Assembly: GCA_043800975.1 (NCBI GenBank) | Contig: JAZDMK010000202.1 | Span: forward strand, 1 to 7,206 | Direction of reading: 5' to 3' | DNA: 7,206 bases | Source: JAZDMK01 sp043800975 | GTDB taxonomy: Bacteria; Bacteroidota; Bacteroidia; Bacteroidales; JAHJDW01 | In this document: in pieces, positions 1 to 5,770 of the stretch | Layout: each line of letters starts with the position of its first letter | Numbering within the stretch: the first letter of the stretch is position 1 | Notes under the pieces: generated by a model | Told to the model about the DNA's origin: nothing | The model's database searches: none | Seen by the model: only the letters and a program-made list of their open reading frames with translations | Translations under genes and position numbers: made by a program

Positions 1-1447
1 TCGCAGATTTGGTAATGGTTTCGCGATAAGGAATTTTAGGATTGATAAATTCAATTTCAATCTTATCTAAATTTTCAATTCTCCATTTGGCAACGTTCAC
101 GTGAAGTTCACCCTGTCCGTTAAGAATTGTCTGCTTTAATTCTACCGATTGTTCAATGATGAATGTAGGATCTTCATCATGGATGTTGCGAAGAATTCCG
201 CCGAGCTTTTCTTCATCGTTGGTGTTCTTTGCACGAACTGCAATGCGGTAACGTGGTTCCGGATAAACAGCCGGCTCAATAATATCATTGTTGTTTTTTG
301 ATGTATTCAGTGTGTTGTTGGTACGAGTGTCTTTCAGCTTGATCGTTGCTGCGATATCACCGGCACATACTTTATCAACTTTGGTTCTGTTTTTTCCTGC
401 CATCACGAAAAGCTGCGACAAACGTTCTTTTGCAAGTGTATTTGCATTCAGCAAATCTAAGCCTTCGGTGATTGTTCCAGAAGCAACTTTGAAATAGGAA
501 AGTTCTCCCAGATGCTGTTCAATGCTTGTTTTAAATACAAATGCCAGCGGTGTTCCGTTGGGGTCAGGCTTAATTTCTTTTCCTTCTTTTGTAATCATAG
601 CAGGCATTTCTGCAGGTGAAGGGAATGACTCGGTAACAAATTCCATAAAACTTTTGATACCCATATTGTGTTTTGAACAAACGCAGAAAAGTGGATATAC
701 ATTGCGGCCTGCAATTCCTTTGCGGATACCGTCGCGAATTTCCTGTTCAGTAAGAACACCATTTTCAAAGAATTTTTCCATCATGGCTTCATCACATTCA
801 GCAGCCACTTCAACAATCTTTGTGTGCAATTCTTCAGCCTTTGCTTTTTCACCTTCGGGAATATCGAGTATTTCTGGCTTTCCGTCAGCAGCGAATTTGA
901 TCATCTTCATGTTGAAAACATCAATCACAGCATTGAAGCCCATTCCGGGATTCACAGGATACTGGAATAAAGTAACTTTATTTCCAAACTGCGTTTGCAG
1001 CTGGCGAATGGTTTCATCAAAATTTGCTTTTTCGTGATCAAGCTGGTTTACGATAAAAGAAACCGGCGTATTGTTGCGGGTTGTAAAACGCCACACAATT
1101 TCAGTTCCCACTTCAATACCATTCTGTGCGTTGATTACCATAACAGCAGTATCTGCCACTTTCAGCGCAGAACATACTTCGCCGATAAAGTCATCGATGC
1201 CGGGAGTATCGATAATATTAATCTTATGATTATTAAATTCAGCATGCAAAACGCCTGAAAACACTGAACTCTGACGTTCCAGCTCCAGCTCTTTGTAATC
1301 TGAGACCGTATTTTTTTCTTCAATGGTTCCTCTGCGGGTAATCACGCCACCTTCCAGAAGCATTGCTTCACCAATCGTGGTTTTTCCGGAGCGGGTGCCA
1401 CCAACAAGCGCAATGTTTTTGATTTCGTTCGTCTGATAAACTTTCAT
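1..1447 (-). CDS. EF-G-like translation GTPase, C-terminus cut off by window edge
   Basis: Open frame of 482 codons from ATG (1445-1447) with no stop before the left edge; a full EF-G is about 700 residues, so domains I-II and part of III are present. The GTPase motifs are visible: P-loop G-x4-GKT at residues 16-23, a switch-I-like RGT at 39-41, DTPG at 80-83, and NQLD (the NKxD position) at 134-137. EF-G moves tRNA and mRNA on the ribosome using GTP. This copy differs from canonical EF-G: the P-loop lacks the usual H-x-D-x-GK pattern and the catalytic His after DTPG is Ile84. I recall such divergent paralogues (elongation factor G-like) as common in Bacteroidetes next to a normal fusA. It is therefore probably not the main EF-G, and its exact ribosomal role is uncertain. 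It has its own promoter and lies 102 bp downstream of the kinase gene on the same strand. Confidence 0.92.
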   Translation of the reverse strand, partial: MKVYQTNEIKNIALVGGTRSGKTTIGEAMLLEGGVITRRGTIEEKNTVSDYKELELERQSSVFSGVLHAEFNNHKINIIDTPGIDDFIGEVCSALKVADTAVMVINAQNGIEVGTEIVWRFTTRNNTPVSFIVNQLDHEKANFDETIRQLQTQFGNKVTLFQYPVNPGMGFNAVIDVFNMKMIKFAADGKPEILDIPEGEKAKAEELHTKIVEVAAECDEAMMEKFFENGVLTEQEIRDGIRKGIAGRNVYPLFCVCSKHNMGIKSFMEFVTESFPSPAEMPAMITKEGKEIKPDPNGTPLAFVFKTSIEQHLGELSYFKVASGTITEGLDLLNANTLAKERLSQLFVMAGKNRTKVDKVCAGDIAATIKLKDTRTNNTLNTSKNNNDIIEPAVYPEPRYRIAVRAKNTNDEEKLGGILRNIHDEDPTFIIEQSVELKQTILNGQGELHVNVAKWRIENLDKIEIEFINPKIPYRETITKSA

Positions 1448-1498
1448 AAGATGAAATATTAAATGTTAATCTACTCAGTACTTATTTTAAAAGGGGTA

Positions 1499-1529
1499 CA
1501 AACCTACAAGATTTTTTCAAAACGACAAA
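1499..1529 (-). promoter_or_regulatory. Bacteroidetes-type promoter of the EF-G-like gene
   Basis: Read on the minus strand, TTTG (1526-1529) is followed by 19 bases and then TAGGTTTG (1499-1506). This is an exact fit to the Bacteroidetes sigma pattern TTTG-N19-TAnnTTTG. Transcription would begin near 1493, giving a leader of about 45 nt before the ATG at 1447. It lies between the kinase stop and the GTPase start, so the GTPase need not depend on read-through from the kinase. Confidence 0.65.
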
Positions 1530-1549
1530 ACCTTACATAAAAAAACGTC

Positions 1550-2539
1550 CTATACAGATTTTACAGCTATTTGCTCCATTTTATCCTGAATCCGGGCCCA
1601 ACGATCGGCTTCCATCTTCGCGCCGATAACCTCTATCACATTAGCCGCCAGCAAAGATCCGATCTGTCCGCAAAGCGGAAGATCATATCCCTTGATCAGT
1701 CCAAACAGAAACCCGGATGCATACAAATCGCCCGCGCCGGTTGTATCCTTTGATTGCGCTTCATAAGAATTCACTTTATGACGGGTGCCCGCTTTCTTTA
1801 CGTACGATCCTTCTTTACCAATTTTAACAACAGCAATGTCGCACATAGCAGCCATTTCCTCTACTGCCAGATGCGCTTCTTTTCCTGTGAACGATTTGGC
1901 TTCCTCCTCGTTGGCAAAAAGAATATCTACATACTTTTCGGTTACTTCCCTCAGGAACGGAAGGTTTGCTTCCACTACATTAAAGCTGGCCAGGTCGAGC
2001 GAAATCTTCAATCCTGCATTCTGCGCAAGCTCCAGCGATTTGCGAATCAGCTCCTGGTTTTGCACCAGATATCCTTCAATATGGAAATACTTGTATTTAC
2101 TGAATAATTCTGCTTCCAGATGGGAGGCCGATAGTGTGATAGCCGCACCCAGAAAGGTGGCAAACGTTCTTTCCGAATCAGGTGTAACCAGCGCTATCGC
2201 ACGGCCCGATTCTTCCTCCACGCGAAAAAGATGTGGCGTAATTCCACTGCTCATCATATCCTGATGAAAAAAATCGCCGAACTGATCTTTGCCAATGGTG
2301 CCTATGAAGCCGGTTTCCGCACCCAGCCGTGCGAGGCCGTGAATTGTATTGGCGGCCGATCCGCCCGAAGCTAGTGTTTGCTTTAAATGTGAGGTGCCAT
2401 GCGCCACGATGCCAGCGGTTTTTTCATCCACCAGCTGCATGCTTCCCTTAGGCAGGTTGAAGGTTTGCAACAGTTTTTCATCTTCCAGCAAGGTCATGAT
2501 ATCCACCAGGGCATTGCCCATTCCTAGTATTTCCGGCAT
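1550..2539 (-). CDS. PfkB-family carbohydrate/nucleoside kinase, adenosine kinase-like
   Basis: Complete protein of 329 residues, normal length for the ribokinase/PfkB family, ending in TAG (1550-1552). The two family signatures are clear: GGSAANT at residues 59-65 (substrate and lid region) and DTTGAGD at 265-271, whose last Asp is the catalytic base, with GAG forming the anion hole. The N-terminal GNALVDI strand is typical of adenosine-kinase-like members, so phosphorylation of adenosine or a related nucleoside or sugar by ATP in the cytoplasm is likely; the substrate cannot be fixed from sequence alone. I chose ATG at 2539 rather than the in-frame TTG at 2569. The -7 box at 2567-2574 overlaps that TTG and would put the transcript start near 2560, downstream of it, and the ten extra residues are a Lys-rich tail outside the conserved fold. 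No clear terminator follows the gene. Confidence 0.93.
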   Translation of the reverse strand: MPEILGMGNALVDIMTLLEDEKLLQTFNLPKGSMQLVDEKTAGIVAHGTSHLKQTLASGGSAANTIHGLARLGAETGFIGTIGKDQFGDFFHQDMMSSGITPHLFRVEEESGRAIALVTPDSERTFATFLGAAITLSASHLEAELFSKYKYFHIEGYLVQNQELIRKSLELAQNAGLKISLDLASFNVVEANLPFLREVTEKYVDILFANEEEAKSFTGKEAHLAVEEMAAMCDIAVVKIGKEGSYVKKAGTRHKVNSYEAQSKDTTGAGDLYASGFLFGLIKGYDLPLCGQIGSLLAANVIEVIGAKMEADRWARIQDKMEQIAVKSV

Positions 2540-2566
2540 AATCAGAGGTTTTTTAGTTTTTTTTTG

Positions 2567-2574
2567 CAAAGATA
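2567..2574 (-). promoter_or_regulatory. -7 box for the kinase gene
   Basis: TATCTTTG on the minus strand matches TAnnTTTG exactly and lies 27 bp upstream of the chosen kinase ATG. No good -33 TTTG sits at the usual 19-21 bp; the nearest TTG elements are about 10 and 15 bp away. The promoter is therefore plausible but half-supported. It abuts the plus-strand tRNA promoter. Confidence 0.45.
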
Positions 2575-2605
2575 TTGGTTATTTCAAAACAATGACTTAA
2601 TTTTG
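2575..2605 (+). promoter_or_regulatory. Promoter of tRNA-Asn
   Basis: TTG at 2575-2577, a 20-bp spacer, and TAATTTTG at 2598-2605 fit the Bacteroidetes promoter pattern. A transcript would start around 2611-2613, about 8 nt before the mature 5' end of the tRNA at 2620, leaving a short leader for RNase P to remove. Confidence 0.6.
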
Positions 2606-2619
2606 CACTCCATTTTAAT

Positions 2620-2693
2620 TCCTCCTTAGCTCAGTTGGTTAGAGCATCTGACTGTTAATCAGAGGGTCTCAGGTTCAAGTCCTGAAGGGGGAG
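2620..2693 (+). tRNA. tRNA-Asn (anticodon GUU)
   Basis: A full cloverleaf of 74 nt can be folded by eye. The acceptor stem is 2620-2626 with 2686-2692 (one T-G wobble). The D arm has GCTC/GAGC. The anticodon stem TCTGA/TCAGA encloses loop CTGTTAA, with anticodon GTT at 2654-2656. The T arm is TCAGG-TTCAAGT-CCTGA. The discriminator base is G73 (2693), as expected for bacterial tRNA-Asn. The 3' CCA is not encoded (the next bases are CAA), so the CCA-adding enzyme must supply it. The gene stands alone, divergent from the kinase. Confidence 0.96.
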
Positions 2694-2698
2694 CAAAA

Positions 2699-2743
2699 AC
2701 AGAGTGAGAGTGAGCGCGAGAGCGAGCACTCTCATTCTGTTTT
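2699..2743 (+). terminator. Hairpin after tRNA-Asn, probable terminator
   Basis: Arms 2699-2712 and 2727-2740 form a 14-bp stem with one G-T wobble around a 14-nt loop, followed by a short T run (2740-2743). It starts six bases after the tRNA 3' end, which fits a terminator for the tRNA transcript. The T run is short and the arms are simple GA/TC repeats, so termination is inferred. Parts of the stem and loop can also pair with downstream sequence at 2744-2758. Confidence 0.5.
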
Positions 2744-2900
2744 CTCACTCTCGCTCTCCACCTCACTCCATTAAAAACAATTTTCATGTTCGATTTTCAG
2801 AAACTGGATGTTTCAACCGTAACGTATTGTTAGTTTTGGCGCCCGCCGCACTTCCTGCTTTTAATATTCTACTAATAACAAATTACCTAATAACTAATAA
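2744..2900. other. Intergenic stretch without a recognisable gene
   Basis: The first 15 bases (2744-2758) are complementary to segments of the preceding hairpin. The rest is AT-rich apart from a GC-rich patch near 2838-2852, and ends with repeated TAATAAC-like words (about 2872-2900). The plus-strand frame open across 2704-3117 has no recognisable protein character and crosses the palindromic repeat, so I do not call a gene. Confidence 0.5.
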
Positions 2901-2994
2901 CCGCCCTGCTTCGCAGGGCCGCGTCGCCGGGTCTTCCGCTCATAGTCCTCGTCGCTTCGCTCCTGTGGGCTATCCGCTGCAGCCCCTGTCGCGA
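2901..2994. repeat. GC-rich palindromic intergenic repeat
   Basis: A GC-rich block inside AT-rich surroundings. It opens with a perfect 7-bp hairpin (2903-2909 with 2913-2919, loop of 3, which reads GAA on the minus strand). It also contains two competing stems: 2942-2948 with 2967-2973 (7 bp, one G-T) and 2967-2971 with 2981-2985 (5 bp). The words GCTTCGC, TTCCGCT and CCGGGTCTTCC resemble a family of dispersed palindromic repeats I remember from Bacteroidetes intergenic regions. Only one copy is in this window, so dispersion is from memory. It lies 13 bp past the end of the protease reading frame and could act as that gene's 3' hairpin. Confidence 0.5.
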
Positions 2995-3006
2995 ACACAA
3001 TACAAG

Positions 3007-4014
3007 TTATTTAATTATTTCCAAAGTGTTGTTATTATAATCTATAACAATTTTTCCAAATTTGCCCAGAACATTTTGCCCAAGCAACATTGGAGCCTCA
3101 ATAGAATTCGATATTGACGCTTCAATATCGTAAAGAGTAAATGTGCCAATCTCCAATTTTTCTAAATTTATTCTTTCACTTTTTGCAACAGACCCGTCGG
3201 CGAAACGATAGAACTTTCCTTCTAACCAATCTTCATCTTTTATTGTTTTAGTTCTTATTAATACTAGAGCTACATCTGGTTAAATACTAACTTCTGAAGC
3301 ACCAGAATCCATAATAAAAAATATTTTCAAAACGCCATTTATTACAACAGGAACCTCTAACAATCCCGATTCAGTTTTTGTCATTTTGATTACCGAACTA
3401 CTAGTAAAGTTATTGTTTGTATTAGTCGTGTAATTATTGTTGTCATTTCTATTTTCAGTATTTTTACTGTAATCGTAATTATTATTTGTTGAATAATTAT
3501 TAACCAGATCTCCAGCCCAAAAAACCTCATTTAAGAATCCAACTTTATTGTCGTATTTTACTTTATAATATCCACTTCCAGCATTTTCAAAAATCTGTAT
3601 AGTTGATCCTGAGGGTACAAATTGGATGATTTTCCCCAAAGGACCTTTCTCTTCTTTTAAAACACCCTCGCTGGTTAATGTTTTTGTTTTAGAAGAGGTA
3701 TTATTGTTAGTTGTAAAATTCTGAGTGTTTCCTTTTGAATTGGAATTCCTGTTTGTTTCAATGTTACTAATCGATCTGCCAGTCCAAAGAACTTCATTTA
3801 AATAACCTTTTTTATTCCCATATTTAACATAATAGTATCCATTGTCACCATTATCAAGTAATGTAACAGTTGCCCCTTGCGGAATTAATTCAATAATATT
3901 CGCTATTGGGCTTTTTGAATCTTTTAAACTACCGTTGCTAGTAAGTGTTTTCGTTTGCGAGTATGCGGTGTTGAAAAAAACTACACCCGTTAAAATCAAT
4001 AAAATATTTTTCAT
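3007..4014 (-). pseudogene. Secreted SH3-repeat retropepsin-like aspartic protease, interrupted by an in-frame stop
   Basis: From ATG (4012-4014) the frame runs 244 codons to TAA at 3280-3282, then continues in the same frame for 90 codons to TAA at 3007-3009. Residues 1-19 form a signal peptide ending TAYS before Q20, so the protein is exported. Residues 21-79 and 110-168 are two copies of an SH3-like module (both start TKTLTS and end LNEV-x-W-x-G), joined by Asn/Ser/Thr-rich linkers (80-109, 169-205). A retropepsin-type domain begins near 215, with catalytic DSGA at 236-239. The part after the stop carries the rest of that fold, including PMLLGQNVLG (the hydrophobic-Gly motif that packs behind the active site) and a final strand. 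The truncated 244-residue product would lack most of the protease fold. A single base change (for example TCA to TAA) explains the stop; a sequencing error is possible. Base composition is more AT-rich than its neighbours. Confidence 0.8.
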
Positions 4015-4075
4015 GTTAAAATTATTGGTACATAAAATATTTTAGAATTAGGCTTTTAAGCAGAAAGTATTTATT

Positions 4076-4106
4076 CAAAAGTAATATTTAAATTATTTAA
4101 AAACAA
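4076..4106 (-). promoter_or_regulatory. Promoter of the SH3/aspartic protease gene
   Basis: On the minus strand TTG (4104-4106), a 20-bp spacer and TACTTTTG (4076-4083) fit the Bacteroidetes promoter consensus. The transcript would start near 4070 with a leader of about 55 nt. An intact promoter suggests the interrupted gene is still transcribed. Confidence 0.6.
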
Positions 4107-4187
4107 GTAGACTTTACCGCTGTGTTTAAATTCTTTATCAAACAGTCTTCTTTATTCTCCTCGCAAATCCTTGCTCCTTGTTCTAAA

Positions 4188-4218
4188 ACAAAAAGGAGCC
4201 CTGCTGACAGGCTCCTTT
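4188..4218 (-). terminator. Rho-independent terminator of the helical hypothetical gene
   Basis: Arms 4192-4200 and 4210-4218 form a perfect 9-bp stem with GC-rich core GGAGCC/GGCTCC and a 9-nt loop. On the minus strand it is followed by a T-rich tract reading TTTTTGTTTT. It lies 23 bp after the TAG stop at 4242-4244, the expected place for an intrinsic terminator. Confidence 0.85.
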
Positions 4219-4241
4219 ATCCTTTGGAAGAATTTAGGATT

Positions 4242-5024
4242 CTACAATCCACCGTACTTCTGTGCCTTGAAGTCAATTTGTGCAACAGCTTTAAACTGGT
4301 TACTGGCATGCCCGAAAGCCGACTTCACATGGTTCTTCACCCTTACAGCAATTTCCACCGCACCCACAAAACTTTTATAAAGCAGTCGGTCGCGTATTTC
4401 CCTTGCCTTTTCAACTTCACTAATCGTGTGATAAACCAGCTTGGTTGAATTTCCAAGCAACAATATCCTTGCTTCCAGTCCGCTCATCGACATATCCGCT
4501 TCATTCGGTGCATAGCCCGGGATCTTGCCGATAAGTGAAACCATTTGTACAAAGTGTTCTTTCTGGTAGTCGTAGCTCGCTTGGCTTGCCGATTTTCTTA
4601 CTTTAGGAGCAGGATCACTCTCCGGCGCTTTCCCTTCAACAAAAGGTGTTTCCGGAGGTGGAATCTCTTCTTCTTTAATCGGTTTCGCCCGCTTTCCGCG
4701 TATTTTTCTCACCAGGTGTCTCAGGTCGGCCAAAATCTTCTTATCGGCCCCTGATGCAATAGCTTCACCGATGATTCGCGTGCAACGCTTATCCAGGTCT
4801 TCAAATGCAAATTGTCTGGCATTGATAGCATCCTTATGGTCAGCCAGCGCATCCGCCAAGCCTTCCATTGCCACCTTCAGATCCGATTCAACCGTCAGCA
4901 GGTTGTTTAGCCGGATGTCTGCTGGCCCCGGGTTATAGGCGATGCCGAAGCCTTCCACCTCTTCCCTCAGCCAGCTGAAGTTTGCCACGTTCTTCGCGTG
5001 GCCTTTTTCACTATTATTAGCCAT
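4242..5024 (-). CDS. Conserved hypothetical helical protein, two-fold internal repeat
   Basis: Complete frame of 260 residues from ATG (5022-5024) to TAG. No signal peptide or membrane segment, so probably cytoplasmic. It is rich in Ala, Lys, Glu and Leu and predicted mostly helical. Two halves, about 16-112 and 157-257, share a pattern: Y-x-P plus a short acidic stretch, a long Leu/Ala helix, then a Lys/Arg-flanked AxxxR-x3-(F/L) helix (NARQFAF at 68-74, KAREIRDRLLY at 206-216). A basic segment (104-117) and a Pro/Glu-rich linker (118-142) separate them. The N-terminal GHAKNVANF resembles a family of uncharacterised Bacteroidetes proteins I recall starting in a similar way; no function is known to me. 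It is a single-gene unit with its own terminator, divergent from vsr. A packing, scaffold or nucleic-acid-associated role is conceivable given the basic patches, but nothing proves it. Confidence 0.85.
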   Translation of the reverse strand: MANNSEKGHAKNVANFSWLREEVEGFGIAYNPGPADIRLNNLLTVESDLKVAMEGLADALADHKDAINARQFAFEDLDKRCTRIIGEAIASGADKKILADLRHLVRKIRGKRAKPIKEEEIPPPETPFVEGKAPESDPAPKVRKSASQASYDYQKEHFVQMVSLIGKIPGYAPNEADMSMSGLEARILLLGNSTKLVYHTISEVEKAREIRDRLLYKSFVGAVEIAVRVKNHVKSAFGHASNQFKAVAQIDFKAQKYGGL

Positions 5025-5282
5025 AGCAATTAAAAATTATAATTGTTTTGAATAACATTCCAGCGGGTCTCACTTACCCACAGCCTTCACCCAGGGGTGT
5101 TACGTATTATTTTAGTGCCCGAAACAAAGGAATAGTCATCTTACCATAGCTGCATTATCTTATCAATTTTATACATTAACGCAAAAAGTATTTCCTTTAG
5201 TATCAATTTTTGAAAAAAAATGAAAAATAATTCACTCCGCACATACACTGCGGTGACAATGTTTTAATTTGTATCCATAAAG

Positions 5283-5305
5283 ATGGTTTTCACATCATAA
5301 ACCAT
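5283..5305. promoter_or_regulatory. Inverted repeat upstream of vsr, possible operator
   Basis: A perfect 7-bp dyad ATGGTTT-N9-AAACCAT ends one base before the -33-like TTTG at 5306-5309. Dyads at such positions often bind a regulator of restriction-modification operons (a controller protein or the methyltransferase itself). No controller gene is in the window, so binding is speculative. Confidence 0.3.
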
Positions 5306-5340
5306 TTTGATGTTCTTTGTCAGTAAGAATTCTATCTTTG
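5306..5340 (+). promoter_or_regulatory. Promoter of the vsr-methyltransferase operon, likely leaderless
   Basis: TATCTTTG at 5333-5340 matches TAnnTTTG exactly. TTTG at 5306-5309 lies 23 bp upstream, slightly wide for a -33 element. The vsr ATG starts only four bases after the -7 box (5345), so the mRNA would begin at or within a few bases of the start codon. Confidence 0.5.
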
Positions 5341-5344
5341 TCAT

Positions 5345-5770
5345 ATGGATGTTTTGACAAAAGAGCAACGTAGAAAAAACATGCAGGCTATCCGTTCTAA
5401 GGATACAAAAGCAGAAAAAATTCTTGCGCATGCACTTTGGTCAGAAGGTTTCAGATACCGGAAAAACAATAAAACTGTATTTGGTAAACCGGACCTGACT
5501 TTTAAAAAACTTAAAATTGCTGTATTTGTCGACAGTGAATTTTTTCATGGCAGAGACTGGGAAGAAAACAAACACCGGATACAGACAAATCAGGAATTCT
5601 GGTGGAAGAAGATAGAAGATAATATGAACCGCGACAAAAGGGTAGTTGAAAAATTAACAGCGGAGGGTTGGAAAGTTCTTCGCTACTGGGATACTGAAGT
5701 TCATAAAAAATTAAGATATTGCGTGTTAGAAATTAAAAAACAGATAAGGAAAAAAGAAAAATGCCGGTAA
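5345..5770 (+). CDS. vsr: Vsr-type very short patch repair endonuclease
   Basis: 141 residues, about the usual Vsr length. Vsr nicks DNA 5' of the T in T:G mismatches formed when 5-methylcytosine deaminates, starting repair. The start at 5345 is supported because residues 2-24 line up with the conserved Vsr N-terminus (DVLTKEQRRKNMQAIRSKDT, then KAE with E24). Further conserved pieces are GKPD with D50 at the place of E. coli Asp51, the FF-H segment with H68 at the place of His69, and the C-terminal GWKVLRYWDTE strand. The residue matching catalytic His64 is D63 in VDSEFFHG, and the zinc-ligand Cys/His residues of the E. coli enzyme are absent. I recall a zinc-less VDG-x-FWHG subfamily of which this looks a variant. 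The stop overlaps the methyltransferase start by 10 bp, implying coupled translation. Confidence 0.88.
   Translation: MDVLTKEQRRKNMQAIRSKDTKAEKILAHALWSEGFRYRKNNKTVFGKPDLTFKKLKIAVFVDSEFFHGRDWEENKHRIQTNQEFWWKKIEDNMNRDKRVVEKLTAEGWKVLRYWDTEVHKKLRYCVLEIKKQIRKKEKCR

Larger units (their letters stand above)
5025..5344. other. Divergent intergenic region between the hypothetical gene and vsr
   Basis: 320 bp, AT-rich, with no coding frame I can support. I find no convincing TAnnTTTG box with a properly spaced -33 element for the minus-strand gene; TTCCTTTG at 5125-5132 is one mismatch off and has no partner. The right end holds the vsr promoter and a dyad, listed separately. One CCAGG site, a possible methylation target, is at 5091-5095. 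Confidence 0.5.

Noticed and set aside
288..1258. Several plus-strand open frames across the EF-G-like gene
   Set aside because: They are antisense to a strongly supported coding frame with all GTPase motifs and show no protein-like features.
2540..2569. N-terminal extension of the kinase from an in-frame TTG at 2569
   Set aside because: The TTG overlaps the -7 box and would lie upstream of the predicted transcript start; the added residues are Lys-rich and outside the conserved fold.
2670..2693. 3' end of tRNA-Asn as an integration site for a genomic island
   Set aside because: I looked for a second copy of the tRNA 3' sequence to the right and found none in the window, and no integrase gene is present.
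2704..3117. Plus-strand open frame of 137 codons
   Set aside because: It crosses the hairpin region and the palindromic repeat and overlaps the protease frame on the other strand; its translation has no domain-like character.
3007..3279. A separate small gene for the downstream part of the protease
   Set aside because: No start codon or promoter suits it; the only ATG lies late, in the PMLLG segment, and the frame is continuous with the upstream part apart from one stop.
4192..4218. The hairpin as a plus-strand terminator or bidirectional terminator
   Set aside because: On the plus strand only TTTAT follows, and no plus-strand gene ends here; the T-rich tract is on the minus-strand side.
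5125..5132. TTCCTTTG as the promoter of the helical hypothetical gene
   Set aside because: One mismatch to the -7 box, no TTG at the proper distance upstream, and a leader of about 100 nt; too weak to list as a feature.
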